Source of the DNA: Hygrocybe punicea
Taxonomy: Eukaryota > Basidiomycota > Agaricomycetes > Agaricales > Hygrophoraceae
Reading direction: 5' to 3'
Assembly (NCBI GenBank): GCA_963556145.1
Contig: OY744463.1
Span: 5,828,001 to 5,892,000, forward strand
DNA length: 64,000 bases
Position 1 is the stretch's first letter, and every line of letters starts with the position of its first letter. Shown here one piece after another: positions 22,661 through 34,356 of the stretch. Under the pieces are notes generated by a model. That model was not told the DNA's origin, did no database searches, and worked only from the letters and a program-made list of their open reading frames with translations. A program made the translations under genes and the position numbers.

Positions 22661-25600
22661 TTAAGCATATATTGCCAGCACAAGATTCTTGTCTCTGCAT
22701 TGTCTAACATCAACATCCGATAATTTATCAAGCATACCATTATATGAACAAGTATTTCCAGTAGTCATACCATCATGAAACCAAACCTTCTTGTCTGCAC
22801 TTATGATTCTACTGGTGAAATGATATTGGCCATGATAAACAATTCCTTTCAACCTCAATAGCTTGATGCCTTTGTCAGTCTCAAACTCAAGTGTATGAAT
22901 GGTCTCAATGTCCATGAGTGAATATTCCAAAACAAGCACAGGTGGCACTTTATTGTAGAATAAGATTTGTTGCATAGCCGATTGACACTTAGAACACCTT
23001 CGATGTGTTTGTTGGGACAATGTTTCAATCCAATTCATAGTAGACCCTTGAACTGAAGTTTCTCCATGTAAAACATAACCAAGTTGATTATCCACTGGTT
23101 TTTCAGCAAATTTACACCTTGTACATTGATGCTGAGAAGATGTGACTGCAGTGTCTACGTGTAAAAACTCCATGGCTAGAGTTGTAACACTAATTCCAAC
23201 AGGTCCCATTAGATATGTCTCAGGATGCTTATCATGCAAAATAGCCCTTAATTCATTTCTGAGTTGCACAAATGTCATATTGCCTTTCAATATATCTGAG
23301 AAGCCATCAGATAAAGTAGCCAGATAATCATTCATATCATGAAATACTTCAGACCATGCTATATGGTTTTCCTTCCAGAGATCAAACAATATAACCAGGA
23401 TAGAATCATATGCACAACTGTAATTGTTTTCATCCCATGGCAAACCTGCTGGGGAAGCTGACATATCTGTTCGTTGTCTCTTAGCTGCTGGCAGTTCACA
23501 AGGTTCAATCAAATGCTTCCTGGACAAAATTGGAACAGATCCTTTGGCAGGGATAAAAGGAGTAGAAATTGACATAGTTGCTTGCTTATTTTTGTTCTTC
23601 TCAATGATGTGCCATGGACTGACTTCCACAGGAGCAATCACCAGGGGATCACTTTCTGACCACTTCAAAGCTGCATCAGTTTTAGATGGAACATATCCAG
23701 TGCCTTTCCATTGTTGAAACTTTTGAATCATTGATGACCGGACATCTTGTACAATATGTTCTGGCAATGTGCCTTCATATCTCATTCTAGTGATGTCATC
23801 AAGCAGTTCTTGTTCCCTAAACTCTTGTCTAAGATATCCAGAGCATCCTCTTGTGATCATTCTATTGTCAAATCCTTGTATTATTACAGTGCCAGCTGCA
23901 GTAGCGCTTCTAGACAATGATGAATAATATGCCATGTGTGAAAAGCAGCTGTTTAGATGCACAACATTGTATGGTCTTGTCTTGCCTTGAGCGGCATGTG
24001 CAGTCATTGCAAAGTTTGGCAAAACCCAAACCTGTTGTCTTTCTATCCTTTCTTTTAAATCACTTGGAAATACACACTGAACTGTCTTGGTGTTTTTCAC
24101 AATCGGAACAACATTGTCTGGCAGAGAAGGAATCTGCACAAGCTTTGGTGGATTCAGAAGCTCAACAAACACTGTGTCCAGTACACGCTTTCCATGATCA
24201 GCTTTTGATGACTGCCAACCAACAACAAATCCTTCTTGTCCCTTGGTGATGCAAAGTTCAGTTGCATCATTGTTTCTAAGCATGACTGGCATTCCAACAC
24301 ACAAGGATAATTTACCAGCAAAGTTTTCTGTTCCACCATGGTGCACCTTCCATATTTCTCTTTGAGTATCAAAGTCTATCTCACCAGATTCATGAAGTGC
24401 TTTTGATTTGCCTTTTGATTTATTTCTTATAGATGCATCCTTTTCTTTTCCCCATCTATCAATAGAATAAAAGTTGATTAATTTCTGGTTTGTGTCTTTT
24501 GCAAATCTTTCACAGCCAAGCAAATTGATCTGATCCTTTTGAGAGTGAATGCCACAGATGATTGGCACATTTCTGAAATTCTTTGAGGCAACATTAGGTT
24601 GATCAGGTCTTTTTCCTGCAATCCGGCTTCTCAAAAATATAATGTCATTTGGAGTACACTTTCCATATCGCATATTGACCAATGCAGTTCTGAACTTTGC
24701 ATCTTGGGGAGTTTGAGTCTTTTGTCTCATGTTTTCTCTGAGAATAACAACTGTGGTTATCTGATGCCAAAGCGCTTTGCCAACAGCGGTTTCCTGAGCA
24801 TATGGTGTTAATCCAGAGTGTGCTTGTGTGCCAACTGTTCCACTATACAATGCTGATCCTCCAACAGGTGGCAATTGTGCAAAGTCTCCAGCAAATATCA
24901 TGTTTATCCCACCAAATGGCAGGTCATGAATGTTTGTTGCTTTAGCAAGTTTGGCACTGATTTTATACAAGTCATGGCAAGATATCATTGAAACATCATC
25001 AATGAATATGTAGTCAACTCCTTCTAATCTGGCCTTGAGTTGAGCAATGTTGGTGGCTTCATTTTTGCCAGATGAGTTTGGATTAATGCCTAAGAAGTAA
25101 TGATATGTGGAACCATTCTGTAATGCAGCCGATGTTCCAGTTGGACCAAGGATAACAAATTTGTAAGACTCATTTGCAGCTTTAAAAAAATCAACAACAG
25201 CTTTGATCACTTGTGATTTTCCAGTACCAGCCATGCCTCCAATATGCATTTTTAGTTGTTCACTACATGATGAAGCATGGTTTGCAATAATTCTAAATGC
25301 CCTATCTTGTTCTGTATTCAAGTGAAATGTTTGAACAGTAGTGTCAATCAACACCTGTCTGTGTGCATTCTCTGCCTTGAAATTGTGCATAAAGTATGAT
25401 TGGTCAACAACCATCACATTATTTTCATTGGGGTCTGAATATTGTTTGCCATGTTTATGTGACTTTGAAGGAATATTCTGGTTACGTTCTTCAAGAATTT
25501 GTTGTCTTTTGTCTTGAACTGCAGATTTCCATTGAGATGCTGACTTATGCACTTCCACATCAAGTGGATTTATGTTCACTGCTACATTGCCTTCTGGACA

Positions 25601-28600
25601 GGCATCCAACCAACCCACATTTCTAACAACATTTTCTGTAGATTCCATTTGTGCTTTGATCAATCTGCCATGACTTCCAAGGTCAGTGTATTTGTTTAGA
25701 TGATATTCTCCATCTTGACCATCATGAACATCTGCTGCATAATCTATGTCTTCACCATTTTGACTGTAGTCATCATCAAGATGTGAGATCATGTCTCCAG
25801 TCATAAACTGTGGGCATGTGCCATCTGGTAACATTTCACCCTTCTTGAGTTGTGCTGAAAAGTCATCTCTGGCATCATTGCATTCATATCTCAAATTAAA
25901 ATGGTCTATTATTTGTATTTGTCTTTTGGTAAATTCATGAGTGTCAAATGCTTCATCCCAAGATTAGTCCTCTAATTTCAAGTCATGACTGGATCTCCAT
26001 GGTTTAAACAAGGTTAACATGGTTGTGCAATAATGTTCTCTATCTCCTCTGTCACGTCTGGGAAGTGAACCACCAATGAAATTTGGAACCAAATGATATT
26101 GTTCATGGAAGTCGATGCAATGTGTTTCATAAAGTGGATGATCTTGCAGGAACAATACGTGTTCTACATTGTCAGAATGCATACTGTCTGTTTCATCTGT
26201 GTAATCATCATTGTCTTGATCAAATAATGTGTTATTCTTATCAATATTGAGATCATCAGAATCAACATCGGTTTCAGAATGAGTAGTAGTTGGTGCTCCA
26301 AAAAAACAAGCATTAGCTGAATCTCGTAATGCTGGCTCTAAAAGTAATTCATCTTCACTGTGAATTTCATCGTGAACTATTTTTCTTTCGATTTTAACTT
26401 TTTTGGCACATTGAATCCATTCATATTGATTGACATCCTCAAACATTTGAGGTCTGTAAATGTAATCATGCACCATTGATGTTCCAACAAAAGTGCCTTG
26501 CTGATTTCGGAGGACTACTCTGTCTGGCTCACTTGACATTTCCGTATCACCATCTGTTTTCCAAGCATTCAACACTTCTCTGACATAATTTTTCCAATAC
26601 ACAGGAATAAACTTGTGGCTGGTGTAATGATCAGGATTCCCCAGCAAATATAGAGCTGACATAGGTTCACCTATTTCCAGTTTGGCTGTTAATGTATTGA
26701 TAATTTGTGTTATTAATTTTCTAGCTTTTTCTTTTCTCTGCATTGACCCACTAAGCATCTCAGAATTTCTGTCAAATACACTTCTGATAGTATCAAATAT
26801 GCTATAAGTTTTCAGCCCTGGTTTGGTTATATAGTCAGATATGTATGCCACAATGGCCTTGATAGCTGTGCCAGATAGAAGACTTGTGATATCAGTGTTG
26901 CAACGTAATAGAAATGTTACAAGTGGGGTTAATGTGTTGATCCATGCTTCACCCCTTTTCACATTCAGTGCACCAGTCTTTGGGTCAACTTGAGTAGATT
27001 CAAACAATGGTCTTGGAAATCTAGCTTTGCATTTCCCATGTTTGTTCATGCAGGTGGGTCTGTCTTTTCTGTTGACTTTTTCAGCATTAGACTTGTATCT
27101 GCCACAATTGTGAACATTGGAGTGAAGTATCAAATCATCCACAGTGTTTCTGAATTGGTTCCACCATGACTCAACATTCTTGCATTCAATGTATTCAGAT
27201 TGATCATCCATGTCTTCGTGTTTGACATTACACAGAGGTGGTGGCATTTCAGGCAAGATTTGAGTTGGATTTTTGTAATCTTTTTTCATGGATTGAGCAT
27301 TTACTTTGGCTGTTACTTCATCAATTGTGCCAGTCATAAATTCACCAATATGAACACTTTCAAGATATTCAACAAATCTTTTTTGGAAGTCTGAGTTGGG
27401 ATCCATGATTCTATCTCTGATCTCTTGTGGCGACAAGCATGCTTTGAGCCATAACATCATACACATATGAAGAGTTAATCGTCCTTGCTGTTCAACAGCA
27501 CCATAATATGCATGTGTATCCCCATAAATTCCAGATTGATTTGATCCAGCTCCGAGCACATGGTTGATAAATAACTTAACCATAAAATGAAAGAATCTTG
27601 CACCAGCCACAGGATTTTGGGCAATAAGTCTGTATCTCTCATCGTAGTCTCGCAAGTTTGGGGAAAACTCCCCTTTGGTGTCAGCAAAATATAAACATAG
27701 TGGATGCATGATATCTGCAGGTGAAAAGGTGATAAACCAAGATGGGGCCCCACAGAATGACATCAGAGCCCAGATTTCATTTCTCATATATTTTTTATTT
27801 GTCAAAGATCCTTGTACATGACTTCCAACATGGTCAATGTCTTTGATCAGCTGGAAACAAAGCTTTTCCTCATCAGTGTCAGGTTTGACATGTACACCCT
27901 CTTCCATCTTTCTGGAGATGTAATTCAGAACACCAACATCGACATCCATGAGCCTCTGGGATATCTGATCAAACTTTGCTTTCTCAGCCAATAAATAGCC
28001 TCCAGTAGTTGCCTGTTTGATTTGTTCATGATTAAATGCAATCAATGGAAAGTGTGGGTCTCTCTGAAAATGCTTGTCATAGTACATTAACAAATGTCTT
28101 TTATGTGCAATATCAGACAGAGATCCTTGCTTTATATTATTGCCAATACCACCAAGTCCATATGGAAACAGCCAAGGCATCATTTGTGGAAATAACTGTG
28201 GGTTGCCATAGATTGACTGTGGATCTTTGTCATGTCCAATAGCGAGCACCATGCGGTTGCTCTTCAAATGTTTCAAAGCAATGGCCTTTAATGCTTTGAC
28301 ACTCTTGGTTGAATATTCCTCACCAGTCAAGCCATGAACAACAAATGGACATTTGCCAGTTTCTGTTCCTTCTTCAGTTTCCATATCATGGACTGCAGTT
28401 GATTCTGGACTTTTGTTGGTGAATGACTGGCGGTAATCAACAACCACTGGTATATCATTTTCAGGATATTGATTTAAATTCTCTTGCGATATTTCCAAGT
28501 CAAAGTAATCACAGTGATTTAACTTTAGCCAATTCAAAGCATTGGCTACTTTGTTTCTCCTAACAAGCAGAGGTGTTCTTTCAAAGTCAGACTTGGTTGG

Positions 28601-30634
28601 TTTGCATGGACCAGTGTAAATAAAGGCCAGAACTTCATCTAATTCATCAGCTGGAGGTGGCAAAATATCATATAGTTTTGGAACTGGATTTGCAAATGTA
28701 ATTACATTGGCTCTCATCTTGTGCATGCCTGAAGAGACTCTGACAATGCATCTATTGTGTCTAACCCTTGCAATCATCAACTGTTCAGCATATGATAGAT
28801 TTTGTAAAGCTGCTGGCACATCACCAATCCACAGACCATTTGCAAGTGCATGAAGAGGTTGTTTTCCACTCTTCAATGACTTTTGACATGAATTGCATAT
28901 ATTATCTAAACTATCAATTAAAATGGGTTTATCAATGTCTTGCATTGGATTTTCAACTGAAAAATGTTCTTGTTGTATAGCAGAAGGTTGTATTAGCAAA
29001 GTTAAATCTAAATCAAGTGAGGATAATTGTGATAAATTTTGAACAGTTATTAATCGTCCACAAACTACACAACCTGCTTCTGTAAATTCATTTGGACTAC
29101 TTTCTCTACAAAAGTTTGATATAATAGTGTGTTGCAAGGATTGAGATGGAGGTAAAGGAGGAAATTCTTCTTTGTCTCTGTAGGACTGTGCTGCAATTTG
29201 ATTTTGCTGTTTGTATTTGTCAGGATTATTGTGACGAAAATTTTGAACTGCTTTTTGATTAAAAAGTATATATTTCTCTGAATCATTAGATGAATATCTT
29301 TGAACAGCGGCGAGGTTTTGTTGTTGACATCTCTCTGGATGTTCCAAGCAATATTTTTGAACTGCTACAAGATTCTGTTGCTGGTATTTATGTGGATGTT
29401 CTGATTTATATCTGTTCATAGCTGCAATATTTTGTTGCTGATGTTGTTCAGGATGTTCCAATTTATATCTTTGAACAGCTGCATTATTTTGTTGCTGATG
29501 TTGCTCAGGATGTTCCAATTTATATCTTTGAACAGCTGCATTATTTTGTTGCTGATGTTTTTCTGGGTTTTCCAAGTTGTATCTTTGAACAGCTGCAATA
29601 TTTTTTCGGTGATGCTTCTCAGGATGTTCCAAGTTATGTCTTTGAACAGCTGCAACATTTTGTTGCTGATGCTTCACAACATTATTTTTATTGTATTTTT
29701 GAACAGCGAAAAGATTCTGCTGGTAATATTTGTCAATGTTTTTATTATGTGATCGTTTTACAGCTTCAATGTTAGCTGTACTCTTTTTGGCCAGTATCTC
29801 TAGCTCATCTGTAAACTCAAATACTGAAACATAAGAAGAACAGTCAATGCACTTGTGATTTACAATTTCAGTTTGAATTTCTGCATGTTTCATTTTTGCT
29901 GGCAAATAAATGGAATGACACGCAGCAATGAATTTAAGATTTGCAATGGTTAATTTGTCAACTAAAATTGCCAGTGAAATGTCCAATACTATAAGAAAAT
30001 CATTAGAAAAATTCTGAAGAGTCATATCCTGCTTAGATATGTATGATTTAAATGTATAACGTCCTGTTTTTCCTTGATGAAGTGGAAAAGATTTTAATCC
30101 AAGTTCTGATATGGTAAAAACAGGTTTTTTGCCACCACCCACATATGTCCTAGATATATGATTGTCGTTATCAATATTTCGAGATGATATGGCTATATCA
30201 TGGAAGTCAAATGGCTTTGCTGCTTTGCTCAGCAATAATATCCAAGTAGCAAAATGCCAGGCTATGGTCCCTATACCAAACCATAATATAGTATACTGCA
30301 AGAATAGTATAGTTGACATAAAATACCCTGACTGAGATAACAAAGAACCTATCATTGCTTTGCATTGACCAGACAGGGATAATGATGCATTCAACTGTTT
30401 GAATAGAGAAAACGACCCACCCAACTGTCTGGGCAGAGAAAAGGACACGCCCAACTGTCTGGGCTGTGAAAACAACATGCCCAACTGTCTGGGCTGTGAA
30501 AACAACACGCCCAACTGTCTGGGCAGAGAAAACGACACACCCAACTGTCTGGGCAGAGAAAACGACACACCCAACTGTCTGGGCAGTGAAAACAACACGC
30601 CCAACTGTCTGGGCAGCGAAAACAACACGCCCAA
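22661..30634 (-). pseudogene. Rep-helicase A with C-terminal protease-like segment, one stop codon
   Basis: About 2,650 codons in one frame, broken only by TAA at 25964-25966. First part (1,556 residues): repeats of LPRQLGVLFS (1-95), a hydrophobic segment (~100-135), 19-residue AVQRY..EHPE.HQQQN repeats (~290-460), CVVCGRL zinc motif (~520), a conserved block PLHALANGLW...GPCKPTKSDF (~590-740), the Rep domain with LHMCMM (~1057; HMH in B and D) and the two-tyrosine motif AYISDYITK (~1265). Second part (counted from 25894): Walker A GGMAGTGKS (~218), IDDVSM (~300), GDFAQLPP and the NSCFSHMAYYSSLSRS motif of PIF1-like helicases. The tail has DENNYSCAYDS, two CxxC pairs and GQYHFTSR...WFHDG, resembling ubiquitin-specific proteases. 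The stop and the lost HUH histidine make it inactive. Confidence 0.9.
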
Positions 30635-30650
30635 CTGTCTGGGCAGGGGG
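30396..30650. repeat. 30-bp in-frame minisatellite at the Rep-helicase A start
   Basis: About nine copies of CCCAACTGTCTGGGCAG plus 13 more bases, period 30 bp, keeping the frame and encoding a 10-residue unit. A shorter array of the same unit opens copy B (36890-37010). Confidence 0.9.
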
Positions 30651-30720
30651 AAAAGTGTCTGGCAAGTAATATTAAACCAATCTGCTAAACACGATGAAGT
30701 ACTTAGTACATTCAGTAGAT

Positions 30721-30990
30721 CTAGAGGTAGTTAGATTTACTGACTGAATCCCTCCCAAAGCAATTGGCTAACTCCATAAACATTTTTACTGGTTTTTCCA
30801 TCAATGTGAGCTTCGGCAGACAACCACTGACATAAATCAAATTAGTAATGGAAATATGTTGAATCCCAATATAAATAGGACCTGTGGGTGATTCAATTGT
30901 AATAGAATGGTCAGCAACACAAGTAGCAGTAGGATAAAGCTTTTGAACGTCATAGGGATGTAGTTCGAGTTGAGAAAAAAGGTTTTTCAA
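30721..30990 (-). CDS. Small conserved ORF upstream of Rep-helicase A (89 residues)
   Basis: MKNLFSQLELHPYDVQK opens a short frame ending just upstream of the minisatellite. The segment LIYVSGCLP and MFMELANCFGR are nearly repeated in front of copy B (LIYISGYPP, IFMELANCFGR), with mostly silent or conservative differences. This suggests it has been coding, as a separate small protein or as a 5' exon of the Rep-helicase. No known domain was recognised. Confidence 0.5.
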   Translation of the reverse strand: MKNLFSQLELHPYDVQKLYPTATCVADHSITIESPTGPIYIGIQHISITNLIYVSGCLPKLTLMEKPVKMFMELANCFGRDSVSKSNYL

Positions 30991-31327
30991 CCTTATTACA
31001 TAATGAATTATTAATTGTACTTAATTGTACGTTTTGAGTAATAACTTCAACAAGTTGTTTTGAGCTGCAGCTTGACAAGTTGACCTACATGAGTCACTGG
31101 GTGATTTACTTGCTTGGATACATTACAAAGAGCAAACAGGGGACTGGGACATATATTTGATGCAAAATTCTTTTTTACAAAGGGCAGTCACGAATTAACC
31201 ACCGTCCACCGAAGAACTCACCACCCAACCAGTGAAGTTCACCACCTAACTGACTGAAAGTCAACTGATGTTTACACCTACTGCAGGTTACCACTATGTC
31301 CGACCATTTTCGAGAAAACGACCATGT

Positions 31328-32781
31328 TCAAATTCGGCCACAACCGGAGCATTGGGGGGGGACCTCTTGTCCCCATGGGCGGATTTGGGGGTGGCACCAA
31401 GTGTAACAAGTGCCCTTGACGCTGTCGTTAGAAAATTGGACGTACACTATGTCTGTGTGGCAACCGATTGAAAAAACAGTGGGGACGGTGTCCCGGATGG
31501 CAAGATCGAATGGAAATCGTTCGACGAGGTTTCTTTGTGCCATGCTGAGGGTGAAGTTCGTAGTGAGAATGGGTTGAAACTTAGTTGCTGTAAATGCAAC
31601 CAAATTGTTGAATTTAAAACTTAGGACAAAGCGAGCAACTCAGTTGAGAAAAACAAAAGACAAAAAACTTACTGCTTCACCACCCCGCCAAGTCCTGGTA
31701 GCTTCGAGGCATCTTGACCAGGGCACCACACGACATGACCCAAAGGGTCACATCCCTCTCCCGAAGAAAGTTTGCGACCCTTCGCGGGATCAGGAGGTCA
31801 AAAAACTGATATTTGATACAGGCAATTAGAATAAGGATGCCACGACAAAGAAAGCTCACCTCCGTCACAGAAGTACACAATTTCGGACCGATAAATAAAT
31901 CCCCGGTTTCATCATGTGAATGCGTGGTTATGAAAATTACAATCCGAGATGAGCAGTGTCTAATTATGATAAGTAAATGGAGCAAAGTATGCAGTACAAA
32001 TAAACGTACTGGTATTGGCTGCAAATTTCGGCAACCCGCTTTGCATGCAGTTCCACATTTGAATCATCGGCAAGATCGAATTCCACCTCAGCAAACCGGA
32101 GAGCAGACTCGGCAAGAAATCCTGACATGTAGGATGCGAGGACAGTAGCAGGGGCACCAGCGTTAGATGTCCCAGAGAGCACAAAGTGCACGATCAAAAG
32201 GGTGTCATGGGACACCTGGGAGTGGGCGTGCATTTGAAATCCGCTGGTGATTTGGACGGGAGACGCGATCGCAGGGATATGAGCGGTGGGATCGAGGGAG
32301 TTGTTGACATACGCAGGACCATTCAAGACGTAGAGGGCCTAAGTCGTTCATTAGTCTTGGTTACGATTAAATAAGTAATATACTCACATGGTAGGGCTCA
32401 CAATGACAGCCTGTAAAATTCGATTCATGGCATGACGGGCAGACGAAGATGGAAGGTATCACAGCCGGATTGGCATGGATGTCCACACATGATTCGCAGA
32501 CTGACCGTGGACAGTACTCACAGACCATGAGCAGTCCACCGTTCAGGCAGATGTAGCAAAACTGTGAGAAGGTCAGTTACAGGTGAAAAACGTTTTAAAA
32601 GGTAAGCACAGACGTCGTTCTTGCCATCAGAGGGTGGGGGGGGCAACGGAGTCGTAGAGTCAGAGGACACAACGAGACGGACTGCTGGAATGGAAGCCGG
32701 TGCAGTTTTCTCAGTTTTGTCAGATTTTTGGGGAACAACACCACCAGTGGAGTTCTTTGCAGTTTGTTTCGTGCGGGGCAT
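31328..32781 (-). CDS. Host gene: histone-H3-like N-terminus plus PHD-like zinc finger, 389 residues
   Basis: Six exons (32614-32781, 32388-32561, 32010-32338, 31860-31959, 31673-31779, 31328-31619) separated by introns of 52, 49, 50, 80 and 53 nt, all GT...AG; the spliced length is 390 codons including stop. The N-terminus MPRTKQTAKNSTGG closely follows the histone H3 tail (ARTKQTARKSTGG), but the rest is not a histone. Exon 2 encodes CYICLNGGLL, then CEYCPRSVCESC and CPSCH, a C4-type pattern like PHD/ADD fingers that read histone tails. The C-terminus has TWCHPQIRPWG and VPPQCSGCG. It probably acts in the nucleus (inference). The 80-nt intron is the least certain. No stop or frameshift was found. 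Confidence 0.75.
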
Positions 32782-33430
32782 TGTTGAACAGAATATCACT
32801 AAGTCCAAACTCAATGTGGTAAAAGGTTTATATCAATGTGAAATCATTAGTATTGTACCGGCATTCCTTCCCCATGAAAAGTCACAAGTGTAAAATATTT
32901 TTAGATATAATAATTAATTCCATTTATAGGCATTTGCAAATGATATGAGCATACTATTATTACTGATGAAAAGACAATTTATAATAAAAGGACGACGAAG
33001 TATACCAAATTATTCTACACCACATAAATATTTTTTAAACTGGCGACTTTGGCCCCCCCCCACAGCATACGCCGCTTGCCGCCATAACCCATCACGGCGA
33101 CCATTAATTTCCGTATCAAATGCCATGCCCCAAACTCTTGCTAAATTCGGTCGTTTGAATCGTGGGAAAGTCTGAGTCATCATTATTAAACGCGCTTGCT
33201 TTGCCCTCTCTTCAACGTTTCAACGTTCAACGTTCACAAGACGTATATTCCTTAGACTCATTAGTTTCATGGTTTCCCTAGCTCACTACAAAATTTGATA
33301 ACCCACGCCAGCTGGAGCACTGACGGTAAAGTGAAATGTTTTTTTTTTGAACGGTGGGAAAGTATTACTAATCATTGTTTGACGCATCGACGCGTTTTGC
33401 GGTTGTCACCGTTTAGCTCTTTAGTAAAGG
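32782..33430. other. Intergenic region upstream of the H3-tail gene
   Basis: AT-rich, with no gene recognised. 33352-33400 is an inverted match to 36488-36535 (shared core GTCAAACAATGATTAGTAAT), so at least this part is repeated. The promoter of the H3-tail gene would lie here, but no motif stands out. Confidence 0.5.
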
Positions 33431-33491
33431 TCAGTACTTGTACTTTTCTTGTAGCTTCGTTATGGTCATTATTATTCCTAGTTGTGTAGCC

Positions 33492-33733
33492 TGGAAGGAT
33501 GGCCGTCTGGGCCATGGAAGACGTGATCGTGCAGTCTGTGCACGATTCGCTTCCACCCTTCCAAAACCAACTGAGGGGATGGCCGACTGGGCCACGGAGG
33601 GCGTGGTCGTGCAGTCTGTGCACGGCCCTCCTCCAGTGCCGGACGTTATTTAGGGCAGATGTCACAGAGGGTGGCCGTCTGGGCCGTGGGGGTTGTGATC
33701 GCGCAGTCTGTGCGCGGTTCACCTCCACCCTCT
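33492..33733. repeat. Trimeric hairpin repeat, copy 1
   Basis: Three units of ~65-72 bp. Each has a small hairpin TGGCC / GGCCA and a longer hairpin, for example ATCGTGCA / TGCACGAT, with loop GTCTG (GACTG once). Units 1 and 3 are closed by an outer stem such as GAGGGTGG / CCACCCTC. It lies in the last visible exon of the broken host gene. The same trimer is at 35931-36172 with compensating stem changes. Confidence 0.8.
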
Positions 33734-33736
33734 CAA

Positions 33737-34356
33737 AATGATTGAATTTGGCCTTATCAACAGGATTCTTGGGACAATAATCGATGGCAAACAAGTTCCT
33801 GTAATGGAATCATCTCAGTTTGCAACAAACATATCCTAACTACTCACTGTGCAGTTGTTGCCTGTGTAGGAATCATCAGGGGGCTTTTCTTCATGGCCCC
33901 CTTTCCTCTCCATGTTGATGAAGAAGTGGCACTTGAAGCTTCCTGATTAACCACCATAGCAACTACAGCCTGGACAGATGCACTGTCATAAATGTAGATT
34001 TAGTTTCTTATCTGCCGGTTTGAGTTAACTTAAAGGATTGATGATTGTCGGGGGAACATCTGCGGTAGTTATGGTGTCAGGTGCGGGGATTTGTTCCATC
34101 TCATCTTGGGTACCATTCTGAGCCTCGACCACTGTCTCAGACAGCTCTGTGGACAGTATCGCAGCGGATGGCAAAATGAATGAAAAAGGGATGCATACCT
34201 ATGATTTCCGGCACATTTGGAGTTAGCACCATCTCACAATCAGTCTCTGCGATCAGGGTAGATGAGGTAGGCGATGTTATAAGCGACAGTCCAGATAAGT
34301 CACCCAATGACTCCTGAGATGCAGGTGTGATGGTGGAAGTTGGCTCGGTTGGCAAT
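33737..34356 (-). pseudogene. Host gene fragment, four exons, cut at both ends by insertions
   Basis: Exons 34199-34356, 34030-34146, 33848-33982 and ~33737-33798 are joined by introns of 52, 47 and 49 nt, all GT...AG. The joined frame is open. It encodes a Ser/Thr/Pro/Glu-rich segment (SLITSPTSSTLIAETDCE...EQIPAPDTITT), then NLFAIDYCPKNPVDKAKF. The 5' side stops at the Helitron-type end at 34357 and the 3' side at the trimeric hairpin repeat. A diverged relative of the last exon lies at 22345-22415. Function unknown. Confidence 0.65.

Larger units (their letters stand above)
22416..31020 (-). mobile_element. Helitron A (Rep-helicase type), 3' end mapped, 5' end not found
   Basis: The minus-strand 3' terminus at 22416 has the hairpin GCCATGC / GCACTGGC followed by CCCTCTAAACAAG and host T. 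About 245 bp inside it is the stop of the Rep-helicase gene, which runs toward this end as in canonical Helitrons. Upstream of the gene are a 30-bp minisatellite and a small conserved ORF. No TTACGAG end was found between 31,000 and 48,000 on the required strand, so the right limit is only the end of homology with copy B. Confidence 0.8.

Noticed and set aside
33757..33803. A diverged Helitron 3' end
   Set aside because: Some resemblance to the terminal words, but the segment is a coding exon (FAIDYCPKNPVDKAKF) joined by a proper intron.
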